DNA of 64,000 bases from Finegoldia magna ATCC 53516 (GCF_000159695.1 NZ_CM000955.1:631473-695472), one strand, 5' to 3'. Positions 35,341 through 46,304 are shown, numbered from the stretch's first letter. Notes: generated by a model from the sequence alone, not told the origin. Numbers and translations are program-made.

Positions 35341-36379
35341 CCAATTCCCTCTTTGCCATTTTTTCTCTTATGAATGAAAGTAGTTTGTTTTCCAATTTTT
35401 CGTCATCTAATCTGCTTAATGATTCGCTAAATTTGGATTCAACTATCATACTTTCAGCTACATCTCTGGATATAGCACGGTTCATTATATAAAATAGCAT
35501 ATCGGCATCTATCTTACCTGCACTTGCTGCGTGATTTCCTATTACATCGTCTTCTCCTGCTAAAAGTATTGGAACGGACAAGTTTTTCACATCATCTGAT
35601 AACAATACTGCGTATTCTTCTTCAGTTCCTGTGGATCCCATGGATCCTTTTTTGAAATCAAGAGTTGACTTGAAGTTTTTATAAGATGATTCTTTTAATG
35701 CACCATTTACGATACATGAAGATTTGGATTCTTTGCCGAAATGATTGATTTCATAAAGCATATTCAATGAACTATCTCCATGTGTGAAGTAAATACTGTT
35801 GATATCCAAGTTAGAATGTTTGCCATTCAAATTAGCTTTTGTGTTGACATAATTGTCCCTGCTTCCTAATTCGTATTGGCTTAGGATGACGTTACTTTCT
35901 TCATCTAAGTTTAGTATAACTGACTCCAATGCTGTCGTATTCTTTTCTGTTTGAATAACAAAAACTTCCACATTGCTGTTTTCTTTAGCATTGATTTCTA
36001 TTACTGAACTTCTGAATTTCTTATTGTCGTCATTGTCTCTATAATCAAGTAGAACTCGTAAGCTTGAGTTTTTTTCGGCTACAATTTTGTGAGTATCCAA
36101 CAAAATATCATATTCTCTGTCAGTTACCAAATCGATAATTCCGAAATCTTTTACTTGATTTTCTTCTGTATTATATTTTTTGAATAGATTGCCTGATTTT
36201 TCGTTCATATTCAAAGCTTCTTGACACACGCCAAAATCTTTGTTGTCTAATGATTCTACTGGATCAGAGTCTATTCTGTATTCTTTTATATCTATATCTG
36301 GAAGATTGATTTCTGTATCGTTAACCTTCAAATATTTGAAAGTTTTAAATCCCAGTTTATTGCCTTTAATTTGTTCCAT
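35330..36379 (-). CDS. sufD: Fe-S assembly protein SufD
   Basis: 349 residues. The ATG at 36379 is 6 bases after AGGAG; the in-frame TTG two codons upstream is less likely. SufB/D beta-helix core with the end signature HAASAGKIDADMLFYIMNRA. Partner of SufB in the SufBC2D scaffold. The N-terminal region is diverged from other SufD proteins, as usual. Confidence 0.92.
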   Translation of the reverse strand: MEQIKGNKLGFKTFKYLKVNDTEINLPDIDIKEYRIDSDPVESLDNKDFGVCQEALNMNEKSGNLFKKYNTEENQVKDFGIIDLVTDREYDILLDTHKIVAEKNSSLRVLLDYRDNDDNKKFRSSVIEINAKENSNVEVFVIQTEKNTTALESVILNLDEESNVILSQYELGSRDNYVNTKANLNGKHSNLDINSIYFTHGDSSLNMLYEINHFGKESKSSCIVNGALKESSYKNFKSTLDFKKGSMGSTGTEEEYAVLLSDDVKNLSVPILLAGEDDVIGNHAASAGKIDADMLFYIMNRAISRDVAESMIVESKFSESLSRLDDEKLENKLLSFIREKMAKRELDVR

Positions 36380-36388
36380 ATACAACTC

Positions 36389-37801
36389 CTATCCTATGCT
36401 TCCTTCTAATTCAAGATTAATTAAATTATTCATCTCAACCGCATATTCCATAGGTAATTCTTTAGCTATTGGTTCCGCAAATCCACGAACTACCATTGAT
36501 TTTGCTTCTTCTTCTGGAATACCTCTTGTCATCAAATAGAAAATAACTTGATCATCTATTCTACCGATAGATGCTTCATGTCCCAAATCGACATGTTTGT
36601 TTCCTATTTTAACAACTGGAATTGTATCTGATCTACTTTCATTATCTAACATTAACGATTCACAACTTACTGATGATTTTGAATCATAAGCATTTTCTTT
36701 TATGTCTACTAAACCTCTGTAAACACTAATTCCACCTGATTTAGAGATAGACTTGCTGTTTACATAGCTTGTTGTGTGGGGGGCTGCGTGAATCATAACA
36801 GCACCTGTGTCTAAGTTTTGGTCACGTCCTGCAAATGAAATACCAGTGTATTCACTGCTTGCACCTTCTCCCTTTAAGACACTTGATGGATAAAGCATGG
36901 ATACCGCTGATCCAAATGAACCAGAAACCCATTCAACCTTACCATTTTTTTCAATGATTGCTCTTTTCGAGTTTAAGTTGTACATATTTCGTGACCAGTT
37001 TTCGATTGTTGAAAATCTAAGAGTAGCATTTTCTCCAACGAAGATTTCAACTGCACCAGCGTGTACATTTAACGCGTTATATTTTGGAGCTGAGCAACCT
37101 TCAATGAAGTGACAATAACTGTCATCTTCTACGATAATCATTGTATGTTCGAATTGACCTGCTCCTGGAGCATTCAATCTGAAATAACTTTGAAGTGGGA
37201 TTTTAACATCTACTCCTTTTGGAACATATACAAATGATCCACCTGACCACACTGCATAGTGAAGTGCTGCGTATTTGTGCAATCTTGGTGTGATTGATTT
37301 TGCAAAATATTGTTTAACAATATCTTCATGTTCTCTAAGAGCCGTATCAAAATCTGTATAAATAACCCCTTGGTCTACCAAAGATTGTTGAATGTTGTGA
37401 TACACAACCTCACTATCGTATTGTGCCCCAACACCGCTAAGCATCATTTCTTTTTCAGCCTCTTGGATACCTAACTTATCGAAAGTATCTCTGATTTCAT
37501 CAGGGACTTCGTTCCAGTCGCTTGATCTATCTGCATCAGGTCTAATGTATGTTGTGACCTTATTCATATCAACGACACTCAAATCCGGTCCCCATTCAGG
37601 ATCTTCTGAATTGTAAAATATTTCAAGAGCTTCCAATCTTTTTTCGAGCATCCATTGAGGTTCATTTTTTTCTTCTGAAATCTGTCTTACAATTTCAGGA
37701 GTCAAGCCCTCTTCAGTTTTTCTTCTAAAAGTAAATTTATTCTTGATGTCATAGATACCTCTATCCATTTCATCGACTTGAGTCTTCTTTTTAGGTGCCA
37801 T
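36389..37801 (-). CDS. sufB: Fe-S assembly scaffold SufB
   Basis: 470 residues. Full SufB with FVYVPKGVDV, FIEGCSAP, NMYNLNSKRA and HEASIGRIDDQVIFYLMTRG. Main cluster scaffold of the SUF complex. The ATG overlaps the sufC stop (TAATG). Confidence 0.97.
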   Translation of the reverse strand: MAPKKKTQVDEMDRGIYDIKNKFTFRRKTEEGLTPEIVRQISEEKNEPQWMLEKRLEALEIFYNSEDPEWGPDLSVVDMNKVTTYIRPDADRSSDWNEVPDEIRDTFDKLGIQEAEKEMMLSGVGAQYDSEVVYHNIQQSLVDQGVIYTDFDTALREHEDIVKQYFAKSITPRLHKYAALHYAVWSGGSFVYVPKGVDVKIPLQSYFRLNAPGAGQFEHTMIIVEDDSYCHFIEGCSAPKYNALNVHAGAVEIFVGENATLRFSTIENWSRNMYNLNSKRAIIEKNGKVEWVSGSFGSAVSMLYPSSVLKGEGASSEYTGISFAGRDQNLDTGAVMIHAAPHTTSYVNSKSISKSGGISVYRGLVDIKENAYDSKSSVSCESLMLDNESRSDTIPVVKIGNKHVDLGHEASIGRIDDQVIFYLMTRGIPEEEAKSMVVRGFAEPIAKELPMEYAVEMNNLINLELEGSIG

Positions 37802-38550
37802 TATTTCACCTCTTCTCTAATCCAATTGAATCCTTTTTCTTCAATTTGATCTAAAAGTTCGCTAGAACCTTCTTTTACAATAGTGCCATCCATGATTACA
37901 TGAACGAAATCTGGCTTAATTTCTTTTAAGATTTCCTTGTGATGTGTGATTACAATAACTGAATTGTTGTCATGTAAGAATTCCTTTACACCTTTTGATA
38001 CAGTTCTAACAGCATCAACATCAAGACCAGAATCTGTTTCATCAAGGATTGCTAGTTTTGGTTGTAGCATTAACATTTGTAGAATTTCGTTCTTCTTTTT
38101 TTCACCACCGGAAAAACCGACATTCAAATATCTGGAAGAATATCCATGATCAAACTCAAGTATATCCATATTATCTTCCAGTTCTTCTCTGAATTCTAAG
38201 AATCCTATATTTTCATCAGTTTTTGCTATTTTGGCAGATCTGATGAAGTTTTCTACACTAATGCCTGAAACTTCCATTGGATTTTGGAAAGACATAAAAA
38301 TACCTTTTTTGGCTCTTTTATCTGTTGATAAATCCATAATACTTTCACCATCAAGTAAAATATCACCTGAAGTAGTTTCATATTGTGGATTGTTCAAAAT
38401 AACATTGGCTAAAGTTGATTTACCAGAACCATTTGGTCCCATAATAACGTGAACTTCACCATAGTTTATATTTAAATTTATGTTTTTTAATATTTCTTTA
38501 TCTCCTACCCTTGCGGATAAGTCTTTAATAGTTAATAAATTTTTTGACAT
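37801..38550 (-). CDS. sufC: Fe-S assembly ATPase SufC
   Basis: 249 residues from the ATG at 38550, 5 bases after AAGGAGG; the longer open frame upstream runs into the promoter. Walker A GPNGSGKS, Q-loop FMSFQNPMEV, signature FSGGEKK, Walker B LAILDETDSGLD, H-loop THH. Energises the SufBCD scaffold. First gene of sufCBDSU. Confidence 0.97.
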   Translation of the reverse strand: MSKNLLTIKDLSARVGDKEILKNINLNINYGEVHVIMGPNGSGKSTLANVILNNPQYETTSGDILLDGESIMDLSTDKRAKKGIFMSFQNPMEVSGISVENFIRSAKIAKTDENIGFLEFREELEDNMDILEFDHGYSSRYLNVGFSGGEKKKNEILQMLMLQPKLAILDETDSGLDVDAVRTVSKGVKEFLHDNNSVIVITHHKEILKEIKPDFVHVIMDGTIVKEGSSELLDQIEEKGFNWIREEVK

Positions 38551-38610
38551 AATAACCTCCTTACAGTTATGTAATAAATATATATATAAGAGATCCTTAT
38601 GTCCTACTAT

Positions 38611-38616
38611 ATTATA
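38611..38616 (-). promoter_or_regulatory. Probable -10 box of the suf operon
   Basis: TATAAT preceded at about 17 bases by the poor -35 TTAACT. Around 60 bases upstream of sufC. I see no clear Rrf2/IscR-type operator. Confidence 0.5.
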
Positions 38617-38666
38617 CACGAAAAAAGCAAAATAGTTAAGCCTTCAAACAAAAACCTACTATTTTA

Positions 38667-38942
38667 CTACGCAATTTCGTCTTCGTCTATAAATTCCGAA
38701 TAAACTTCCTTGAAATTCATAGAACTATCGAACTTTTCGCTTGCTAAATTCCAATTCACAATCTCATGTAATTCTACGAATTCATGATCGTTCAAATCCT
38801 CTTGAATTAAATCTACATATTCCAAACATTTGTCTTTTAATTCATCAATGCTTTCCATTTCTATAAGAACAATATCTTCTTCATATATAGACACATCTGT
38901 CTTGTATTTCAAAATCATTTTTACAGAATAAATTTGCTTCAA
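38667..38942 (-). CDS. Small protein, DUF4288-like
   Basis: 91 residues starting with TTG at 38942, 8 bases after AGGAGG. Acidic (about 25 Asp/Glu) with the pattern SVKMILKY...YEEDIVLIEMESIDELKDKC, which recalls DUF4288 proteins. No catalytic motif. It has its own promoter (38969-38997) and stands between htrA and suf. Function unknown. Confidence 0.6.
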   Translation of the reverse strand: MKQIYSVKMILKYKTDVSIYEEDIVLIEMESIDELKDKCLEYVDLIQEDLNDHEFVELHEIVNWNLASEKFDSSMNFKEVYSEFIDEDEIA

Positions 38943-38968
38943 ATCTTTCTCCTCCTCAACACTCCCAT

Positions 38969-38997
38969 ATTTTATACTAATTAATTCATTGTGTAAA
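38969..38997 (-). promoter_or_regulatory. Promoter of the DUF4288-like gene
   Basis: TTTACA at 38997-38992, a 17-base spacer, TAAAAT at 38974-38969. Confidence 0.6.
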
Positions 38998-39062
38998 TAG
39001 CAAAACCGAAAAATTTAGATTTTTTAGACATTTTTTAAGAATTTATTTGTTTTCCCCAATTT

Positions 39063-39089
39063 AAAAGCGATAGTTCACACTACCGCTTT
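39063..39089 (-). terminator. Terminator after the htrA-like gene
   Basis: AAAGCGGTAGT and ACTATCGCTTT form a stem (one G-T pair) with a short loop and a TTTT tail on the minus strand. Confidence 0.7.
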
Positions 39090-39144
39090 CAAATTTATAT
39101 ATTTCAAATCTCACGCAAATTAAGGAAGGAAAAAACGTGATACC

Positions 39145-40347
39145 TTATTTTTGTTGTAAAGTACTAAATTCAATATCCAAATCTTTAGTACTGCCATCTC
39201 TATAAACAGTTATTTTGCCTTTTTGTTGTGGCCTAACTTCAAGCAATGCTTTCTTCAAGGAACTCATTGTGTTGATTTGTTTGCCATTAACTTTTGTAAT
39301 TATATCTCCTCTAGTTACTCCAGCTTTTTGTGCAGAAGATCCTTTGACAACTTCCACTACATAAATTCCCTTATCTATAGAAAGTTTTTGACCTGTAGCT
39401 TGTTGGAAAGTTTTCACATCAACTCCACTTATTCCAAGCTTAACTCCTTCGAAAGAGCCACCAGAAACTATATTGTCGACAATAGTTTTGGCTACGTTAA
39501 TAGGAATAGTAAATCCGATTCCTTCTGCAGAAGCTTTGGCAGTATTTATACCGATTAGTTTGCCTTCTTGGTCGAAAAGTCCACCACCACTATTCCCTGA
39601 GTTTATAGCAGCATCTGTTTGCATCAAACCATCCATTTGTAAACCATTTTGTAAAGTGATCGTTCTATCTTTTCCTGAAATATAACCACTAGTCAATGTT
39701 GATTGCAAATCCAATCCCAATGGATTACCAATAGCAATCGCCTTATCTCCTATTTGAACCTTGTCGCTATCTCCCATTTCAACTGGTTTTAATCCAGTCA
39801 TATCAGTTTTAATTACTGCAAGATCCAGCGTTGTGTCATACCACAATAATTTTGCAGATGATTTCTTGCCATTTGTAAGTAGCACTTCGATTTTTTCTGC
39901 CTTACCATCTTGTACAACGTGTGCGTTAGTAAGGATATATCCATCTTGACTAACAACAACACCACTTCCAACACCTTCTACAACTCTGCCTTGGAAAAAC
40001 ATATTTTCTTGAACGCCTACAGTTGTTATACCAACTACAGAGTCCAAAGATTTCTTGGCTACGGCATTTTCTGTGGAGACACTATTGTTTTTTATAGAAA
40101 TAGTACTACTTTCAACTTGACCATTTTTGTTAATCGTCTCAGTAATACCAGTCATATTTTTTGCTACGAAATAGCTCATAACCAAAGAATAAATTAATAA
40201 AAATATTGTGAGTGCTTTTAACCAACCAATCTTTGGTTTATTCTTAGCTATTTCTTCTTTTATCATATTTTCGACTTTTCTTTCACTCAAGCCGTCTCTT
40301 CTTTTTCTTATATAATCGTTGTAATCAGAGTATGGGTCTCTGTCCAT
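39145..40347 (-). CDS. HtrA/DegP-type membrane-anchored serine protease
   Basis: 400 residues. Cytoplasmic N-terminus, one membrane anchor (about residues 40-60), trypsin-like domain with His in LTNAHVV, Asp in TTLDLAVIKTD and Ser in GNSGGGLFD, then one PDZ domain (about 300-390; VVKGSSAQKAGVTRGDIIT). Degrades or refolds damaged proteins at the cell surface. GGAGGTG precedes the ATG. Single-gene unit with a terminator behind it. Confidence 0.94.
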   Translation of the reverse strand: MDRDPYSDYNDYIRKRRDGLSERKVENMIKEEIAKNKPKIGWLKALTIFLLIYSLVMSYFVAKNMTGITETINKNGQVESSTISIKNNSVSTENAVAKKSLDSVVGITTVGVQENMFFQGRVVEGVGSGVVVSQDGYILTNAHVVQDGKAEKIEVLLTNGKKSSAKLLWYDTTLDLAVIKTDMTGLKPVEMGDSDKVQIGDKAIAIGNPLGLDLQSTLTSGYISGKDRTITLQNGLQMDGLMQTDAAINSGNSGGGLFDQEGKLIGINTAKASAEGIGFTIPINVAKTIVDNIVSGGSFEGVKLGISGVDVKTFQQATGQKLSIDKGIYVVEVVKGSSAQKAGVTRGDIITKVNGKQINTMSSLKKALLEVRPQQKGKITVYRDGSTKDLDIEFSTLQQK

Positions 40348-40464
40348 ATCTACACCTCCATATTTTATACTTATACTTTATCAAGCAAATGTGTTTGAAC
40401 TGTGAGTAAAACGTCGATAAAGTTTACGAAAAATCAAACTTTATATTTGACTTTTTGTAAACAT

Positions 40465-40512
40465 TAAAAAATCCCCGTACTAATTTCTCTTAGAAATTAA
40501 ATACGAGGATTT
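40465..40512 (-). terminator. Terminator of the gcv-lpd operon
   Basis: Long stem: AAATCCTCGTA and TACGGGGATTT with an inner AATTTCT/AGAAATT, followed by six T on the minus strand. Confidence 0.92.
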
Positions 40513-40515
40513 GAT

Positions 40516-41925
40516 TTATTTGTTAGGGTTTGGCGTATTGATAGATAAGCCTTCTAATTGTTCGACAGAATCCATGAACACTTCACTAATAGTCGGGTGA
40601 GCATAAATCATTGCTGATAAACCTTCAACTCCAACATTATTGTTCATAGCAATTGCTGCAAAGTGAATCAATGTGGATGCATCATGACCAATTATGTGGC
40701 AACCTAAAATCTTAGATAAATCTTTTGTAGCAACTATCTTTACAAAACCTTCTGTAGCATTCAAACTCAATGCCTTACCGTTAGCTTGATACATAAATTT
40801 GCTTGTTACATAATCGATGTTTTGTTCTTTTGCTTTTTCTTCAGTTAATCCTACAGATGCAATTTCAGGAACAGTAAACACAACCGCTGGAACTATATCC
40901 ATGTTGATATTTTTTTCTTTTCCAGAAAAAACTCTTACAAGATTTTTACCTTGATTACTTGCAACGTGTGCTAGTTGAGTGTTCTTGTACACACAATCCC
41001 CGATGGAGTAAATTCCTTCAACATTTGTTTGAAGATTTTCATCCACAACAATAGCGTTCTTTTCAGTTTTAATATCTGTATTTTCAATTCCAAGATTATC
41101 TATATTGCTGCTTCTTCCACTTGCTACAAGAACGTAATCTGCATAAGTTTCTTCGAATTTATCTTTGCCAACTTTTTGACTAATGATTTTAAGCCTTCCG
41201 TCTTCTTCAACAATTTTCTTAGCATATACTCCTGTTACAAACTTCAAAGTATCGCTTTTCAAGATTGATTTTAGACGTTTTTGGATTTCGCCATCTTCAG
41301 TTTTCAACAGTTTGTTACCAACTACAGTAACTTCTGTTCCAAATTGTGAATATATTGATGCAAATTCCATTCCTATTACGCCAGTTCCGATAACAACCAT
41401 TGATTTTGGAATTTCTTCTAATTCCAAAAGTCCTGTTGATGTCAAAACTTTAGGGTGGTCAATGCCTTCAATATTTGTTGGCTTATAATCTTTGGATCCA
41501 GTAGCTATGATAATTTTATCAGCTGTAAGTTCTTTGGTTTCTCCTTCCAAAGTCTTCACAACAACAGTTTTATTATCCTTAAAACTAGCTTCTCCTCTAA
41601 TAAAAGTTAAATTATCGTAAGTTTTGAAAAGGTATTCAACACCACTTCTAAGTCTTTCGATAATTTCTGTTTTCCTTTGTTTAATTTTATCGGCTAATAA
41701 TTTATGGTCATTAACTTCAATTCCAAAAGTTTCTGATTCTTTAATTTCTTTGTACAAATCAGCAATTTTCCATAAAGTTTTAGTAGGTATACATCCTCTA
41801 TTCAAGCATGTACCACCTACTTCAGCTTTTTCGATTAAAGTTACATTTAAACCGAGCTGGCATGCCCTGATGGCTGTTTCATAGCCACCAGGTCCAGCGC
41901 CGATAATAATGATATCTTTAGTCAT
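40516..41925 (-). CDS. lpd: Dihydrolipoamide dehydrogenase (glycine cleavage L-protein)
   Basis: 469 residues. FAD site GAGPGGYE (9-16), redox disulfide Cys40/Cys45 in GGTCLNRGCIPTK, NAD domain VVIGTGVIGMEFAS, FAD site GIYSIGD, and C-terminal HAHPT-type active base region (IYAHPTISE). Reoxidises the H-protein lipoamide. Its ATG overlaps the gcvPB stop (TAATG), so it belongs to the glycine cleavage operon. The last residues after HPTISE are SVEQLEGLSINTPNPNK. Confidence 0.96.
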   Translation of the reverse strand: MTKDIIIIGAGPGGYETAIRACQLGLNVTLIEKAEVGGTCLNRGCIPTKTLWKIADLYKEIKESETFGIEVNDHKLLADKIKQRKTEIIERLRSGVEYLFKTYDNLTFIRGEASFKDNKTVVVKTLEGETKELTADKIIIATGSKDYKPTNIEGIDHPKVLTSTGLLELEEIPKSMVVIGTGVIGMEFASIYSQFGTEVTVVGNKLLKTEDGEIQKRLKSILKSDTLKFVTGVYAKKIVEEDGRLKIISQKVGKDKFEETYADYVLVASGRSSNIDNLGIENTDIKTEKNAIVVDENLQTNVEGIYSIGDCVYKNTQLAHVASNQGKNLVRVFSGKEKNINMDIVPAVVFTVPEIASVGLTEEKAKEQNIDYVTSKFMYQANGKALSLNATEGFVKIVATKDLSKILGCHIIGHDASTLIHFAAIAMNNNVGVEGLSAMIYAHPTISEVFMDSVEQLEGLSINTPNPNK

Positions 41926-43379
41926 TATTCTCCTTTTTTGTAAGTCAATATTAACTTCTTAGCAGCTTCTGTTTCATCTGGTCTTCTAACAACAGTTGTA
42001 ATAGGAGCTTCTAATAATATATCTTTATTTTCTCTTGCTTCTTGTGCAATTTGTTTCATTGCAGCTACGAATTCATCAAGAGTTTGTTTTGGTTCAGTTT
42101 CAGTAGGTTCTACCATTAATGCTTCGTGAACGATTAATGGGAAGTATACTGTTGGTGGATGGAATCCCATATCTAACAGTCTCTTAGCTACATCCAATGT
42201 CTTAACTTGTCCATCGCAATCATCCTTTAATCCGCCTAATACGAATTCGTGTTTACAGATGAAGTCGTGTGGTAAGTTGTAATCGTCTTTTAATTGAGCT
42301 TGTAGATAGTTTGCATTTAATACTGCTGTAGTAGATGCACACTTCAATCCGTCACTACCCATAGTCAAAATATAAGTCAATGCTCTCATTAAAATTCCGA
42401 AGTGACCTTGGAAGTCTTTCATTCTACCGATAGAATGTTCCATGCTGTAATCTAAGAAATATTTATCTCCGTCTTTTTCAACGATTGGCTTTGGTAAATA
42501 ATCTCTTAAGAATTTCTTAACACCTACAGGACCTGCACCTGGACCTCCACCACCGTGTGGTGTAGAGAATGTTTTGTGAACATTGAAGTGGATTGCGTCG
42601 AATCCCATGTCCCCTGGTCTAGCATGTCCTAAAATAGCGTTAGCATTTGCTCCATCATAGTATAGTAATCCGCCAGCTTCGTGAACTATTTCAGCGATTT
42701 CTTTGATTTTAGTTTCAAATAAACCTAAAGTGTTAGGGTTAGTTAACATCAAACCAGCAGTTTTTTCGTTTACAACTTTTCTTAAGTCTTCAACGTCAAC
42801 TACACCATTTGCGTTTGATTTAACTTCTACTACTTTGTATCCAGCCATTGCAGCTGTTGCTGGGTTAGTACCGTGAGCTGAGTCTGGAACTATGATTTCA
42901 TTCTTTTCAGAATTACCATTAACTTCGTGGTATTTCTTGAAGATTGTAATAGCAGTTATTTCACCATGAGCACCTGCTGCTGGTTGTAATGTCATATAAT
43001 CCATTGCAGAGATTTCGCATAATGATTTTTGTAAAGTGTACATTGCTTCCAACGCACCTTGAACTTGGTAGTCATCTTGTTTTGGGTGAAGACGCGCAAG
43101 TTTTGGATTTGCTATAATTTCTTCATTTATTTTAGGGTTGTACTTCATTGTACAAGATCCTAATGGATACATACCTGTATCTACGCCGAAGTTTAGAGTT
43201 GAAAGATTAGTATAGTGACGAACTACGTCAACTTCACTAACTTCTGGTAAATCTAATTCTTCATTTGATAAAAATTCTTCTGGAATTAAGTTATCTTTTT
43301 CTTCTACGTCTAATTCAGGAAGTTTATATCCAGTTCTACCTGGTTGTGATAATTCAAATATTAACTTGTTATAAGCCAT
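41925..43379 (-). CDS. gcvPB: Glycine dehydrogenase (decarboxylating) subunit 2
   Basis: 484 residues. PLP-binding half of the two-subunit P-protein, with the PLP lysine in [16 protein letters not shown] and the [16 protein letters not shown] and [12 protein letters not shown] motifs. Decarboxylates glycine and passes the methylamine to the H-protein. AGGAGG precedes the ATG; gcvPA is immediately upstream. Confidence 0.97.
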   Translation of the reverse strand: MAYNKLIFELSQPGRTGYKLPELDVEEKDNLIPEEFLSNEELDLPEVSEVDVVRHYTNLSTLNFGVDTGMYPLGSCTMKYNPKINEEIIANPKLARLHPKQDDYQVQGALEAMYTLQKSLCEISAMDYMTLQPAAGAHGEITAITIFKKYHEVNGNSEKNEIIVPDSAHGTNPATAAMAGYKVVEVKSNANGVVDVEDLRKVVNEKTAGLMLTNPNTLGLFETKIKEIAEIVHEAGGLLYYDGANANAILGHARPGDMGFDAIHFNVHKTFSTPHGGGGPGAGPVGVKKFLRDYLPKPIVEKDGDKYFLDYSMEHSIGRMKDFQGHFGILMRALTYILTMGSDGLKCASTTAVLNANYLQAQLKDDYNLPHDFICKHEFVLGGLKDDCDGQVKTLDVAKRLLDMGFHPPTVYFPLIVHEALMVEPTETEPKQTLDEFVAAMKQIAQEARENKDILLEAPITTVVRRPDETEAAKKLILTYKKGE

Positions 43380-43380
43380 A

Positions 43381-44727
43381 TTATAATACCTCCTTAACTG
43401 CTGCTACAAAATTGTCCATTTCTTCTTTTGTTCTCTTTTCTGTTACAGCAATAATTAAACCATTGCCACATCCATCTGTAGCTTCTTTAATGCTAATTCC
43501 AGCTAAGAATCCTTTATCAAATAATGCTTTCTTAACTTCTTCAGTGTCTTTGTCAAAACCGATAGTGAATTCATCAAAGAATGGTTTTTCACTAAGAACT
43601 TTAACTTTGTCTATTTTCTTTAATTCTTCAAATAGATAGTGAGCTTTTTGTAATGATTGAGTTGCTACTTCTTTAATACCAGCTTTACCTAAAAGTGATA
43701 AATAAATACTTGCTGCAAGTAAGTTAACACCTTGGTTTGAACAGATATTTGAAGTTGCTCTATCACGTTTAATGTGTTGTTCTCTTGCTGAAAGTGTTAA
43801 AACAAATGATCTCTTACCGTCTTCGTCAGTAGTTTCACCTACAACACGGCCAGGGAATTTTCTAACAAATTCATCAGTAAAGCACATATATCCTAAATAA
43901 GGTCCACCATATTGTAAGTTTACTCCGAATTGTTGAGCTTCACCTACAACAACGTCAACATTATATTCAGATGGTTTCTTTAACAAACCTAAACTCATTG
44001 GATCTGCTGACATTATCAAGTAGTTTTTCTTGATAGAGTGAGTTAACTCTTCATATTTTTTTACATCTTCGATATATCCGTAATAGTTTGGAGATTGAAC
44101 GATAACTGTACCAACTTCGTCAGTCATCATTTTTTCCAATTCGTCCATATCTGTTAGTAAATCTTTCATTGGGATAAATTCTACTTCAACCTTTCTATCG
44201 TGACAATAAGTCAACAAGATTTCTTTTGCTGAAGGACTAACTGTATTAGCGCATAGAATTTTTGATTTTTTGGACTTTTGGATAGTCATCAAGGCTGCTT
44301 CTGTGATAGCTGTTCCACCATCGTATAAAGAAGCGTTTGATATTGGCATACCAGTAAGGTTTGCCATCATTGTTTGATATTCAAAAATATAGGAAAGAGT
44401 ACCTTGGCTTATTTCTGGTTGGTATGGTGTATATGAAGTGTAGAATTCACTTCTGCTTGCCATTGCCGGAATTACAGAAGGAACGTATCTATCATAAGCT
44501 CCACCACCTAGGAAACAAACCTTATCATCAGTAGATGTGTTCTTAGCAAAAATTTCGTCGAAATATCTTCTAACTTCAACTTCGCTTTTTGCTTTTGGTA
44601 TGTTAAGTTCTCCTTTGAATTGAACGTTTTCAGGAATATCTGAATAAAGTTCATCAGTAGAGGAAATGCCAATTGTTTTTAGCATTTCCTCAATTTCTTG
44701 ATCAGTAATTGAGATGTATGGATACAT
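43381..44727 (-). CDS. gcvPA: Glycine dehydrogenase (decarboxylating) subunit 1
   Basis: 448 residues. N-terminal half of P-protein: [67 protein letters not shown]. Forms the alpha2beta2 enzyme with GcvPB. Coupled to gcvH through TAATG. Confidence 0.97.
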   Translation of the reverse strand: MYPYISITDQEIEEMLKTIGISSTDELYSDIPENVQFKGELNIPKAKSEVEVRRYFDEIFAKNTSTDDKVCFLGGGAYDRYVPSVIPAMASRSEFYTSYTPYQPEISQGTLSYIFEYQTMMANLTGMPISNASLYDGGTAITEAALMTIQKSKKSKILCANTVSPSAKEILLTYCHDRKVEVEFIPMKDLLTDMDELEKMMTDEVGTVIVQSPNYYGYIEDVKKYEELTHSIKKNYLIMSADPMSLGLLKKPSEYNVDVVVGEAQQFGVNLQYGGPYLGYMCFTDEFVRKFPGRVVGETTDEDGKRSFVLTLSAREQHIKRDRATSNICSNQGVNLLAASIYLSLLGKAGIKEVATQSLQKAHYLFEELKKIDKVKVLSEKPFFDEFTIGFDKDTEEVKKALFDKGFLAGISIKEATDGCGNGLIIAVTEKRTKEEMDNFVAAVKEVL

Positions 44728-45107
44728 TATAATTCTCCTAAGAATTTTTCGTATTCATCAGCAGTCATTAATTTAGATTCATCGAAGTCTTCGAATTTAA
44801 CCTTAGCAATCCAGCTTTCGTATGGAGCTTTGTTGATGTTGCCTGGTTCGTCATCTAATTCTTCATTAGCTTCTACAATTGTACAAGCAAATGGAGTGTA
44901 AACTTCTGATGCTGCTTTTACAGATTCAACACTTGCTACAGATTCTTCTGCATCAATTTCATCATCAACATCTGGTAATTCAACATATACGATGTCTCCT
45001 AAACTGTCTTGTGCATAATCTGCAAGACCAATTTCATAAACGTCTCCGTCTACTTTAATCCATTCATGATCTTTTGTGTACAATAAATCTTTTGCTACTT
45101 CTGCCAT
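44727..45107 (-). CDS. gcvH: Glycine cleavage system H protein
   Basis: 126 residues. Lipoyl carrier with the lipoyl lysine Lys64 in ESVKAAS. Shuttles the aminomethyl group between P, T and L proteins. 12 bases after gcvT. GGGGGA precedes the ATG. Confidence 0.97.
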   Translation of the reverse strand: MAEVAKDLLYTKDHEWIKVDGDVYEIGLADYAQDSLGDIVYVELPDVDDEIDAEESVASVESVKAASEVYTPFACTIVEANEELDDEPGNINKAPYESWIAKVKFEDFDESKLMTADEYEKFLGEL

Positions 45108-45119
45108 TTTCTTTTCCCC

Positions 45120-46214
45120 CTATTTTCTATCCAAAAATTTTCTTTTAACAACTGTTGCTTTAGCTGGTTTGTTTCTGATAATAACATCAACTTCATCACC
45201 TAATGCTACAGCTGATTTATCTACAAATGCATTTGCTAAACATACGCCAAATGTTGGTGAAAGGTATCCTGTAGTTACTTTACCGATAGTTTTACCATCT
45301 TTTTGAACTTCAGCACCTTGTCTTGCAATACGTTTGCTTTGCATTTCGATACCAATAAGTTTCTTGTCGATTCCTGCATCAACTTTTTCTTGAGTTTTAG
45401 CTTTACCAACGAAGTCGTCTTTGTCCATTTTAACCGCAAATTTCAAGCCAACTTCTAATGGAGATACTTCATCTGCAAGTTCGTTTCCATATAAAGGCAT
45501 TGCTGCTTCAAATCTCAATGTATCTCTACATCCAAGACCACATGGTTTAACACCTAAGTCTTTTCCTTTTTCTAATAATTCATTCCATAAGTCTACTATT
45601 GCTTCTGCAGTTGCATAAACTTCGAATCCATCTTCACCAGTATAACCAGTTCTAGAAATTAATACATCGTATTCCTTGTATTTAATGTCTTTTACAAAGT
45701 GATAGTATTCAATTTTTGAAAGATCGAATTCAACTAATCTTTGTAATAATTCTTCAGCCTTAGGACCTTGAATAGCGATTTCTGCAACAGAGTCGCTGAT
45801 GTTTTTAAGTTCAACATCGAATTTATCTACATATTTAGAGATATGTTTGAAGTCCTTTTCAGTGTTGGCTGCGTTTGGAACCATTAAAAAGTCTTCATCG
45901 TTGTTTTTGTAAACTAATAAGTCATCAACCATTCCGCCATCTTCATGTAATAATAAAGAATATTGGATTTGTCCATCTGCACATTTAGAGTAATCATTAG
46001 TGCAAACATAGTTGATGAATTTTAAAGCGTCTTTGCCTTTTACAGTAAATTCACCCATGTGGCTTACATCAAATAAACCAACGTTGTTTCTTACTGCTTC
46101 GTGTTCTTGTTGTAATCCTTCATAATCAACTGGCAAATAAAAACCAGCGAAGTCAACAACTTTTCCACCTAATTTTTTGTGTTCCTCATATAGAGGAGTT
46201 TTTTTTGTACTCAT
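45120..46214 (-). CDS. gcvT: Aminomethyltransferase (glycine cleavage T protein)
   Basis: 364 residues from the ATG at 46214, 6 bases after AAAGGAG; the in-frame ATG two codons upstream overlaps the ribosome site. FDVSHMGEF, TGYTGEDGFEVY, GLGCRDTLRFEAAMPLYG and TSGYLSP-like end. Transfers the methylene group to tetrahydrofolate. First gene of gcvT-gcvH-gcvPA-gcvPB-lpd. A TACAAT at 46251-46256 is a possible -10; the leader (about 35 bases) is too short for a glycine riboswitch. Confidence 0.96.
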   Translation of the reverse strand: MSTKKTPLYEEHKKLGGKVVDFAGFYLPVDYEGLQQEHEAVRNNVGLFDVSHMGEFTVKGKDALKFINYVCTNDYSKCADGQIQYSLLLHEDGGMVDDLLVYKNNDEDFLMVPNAANTEKDFKHISKYVDKFDVELKNISDSVAEIAIQGPKAEELLQRLVEFDLSKIEYYHFVKDIKYKEYDVLISRTGYTGEDGFEVYATAEAIVDLWNELLEKGKDLGVKPCGLGCRDTLRFEAAMPLYGNELADEVSPLEVGLKFAVKMDKDDFVGKAKTQEKVDAGIDKKLIGIEMQSKRIARQGAEVQKDGKTIGKVTTGYLSPTFGVCLANAFVDKSAVALGDEVDVIIRNKPAKATVVKRKFLDRK

Positions 46215-46304
46215 AAGCATCTCCTTTTACTTATAATCCTTTTCATAACTATTGTACCATAAAAGTTATTAGTATTTGTAACAAATTTTATTAATTATCA
46301 TAAT

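Noticed and set aside
38551..38619. Longer SufC starting at 38619
   Set aside because: It would include the -10 region and leader; the ATG at 38550 has AAGGAGG and the usual N-terminus.
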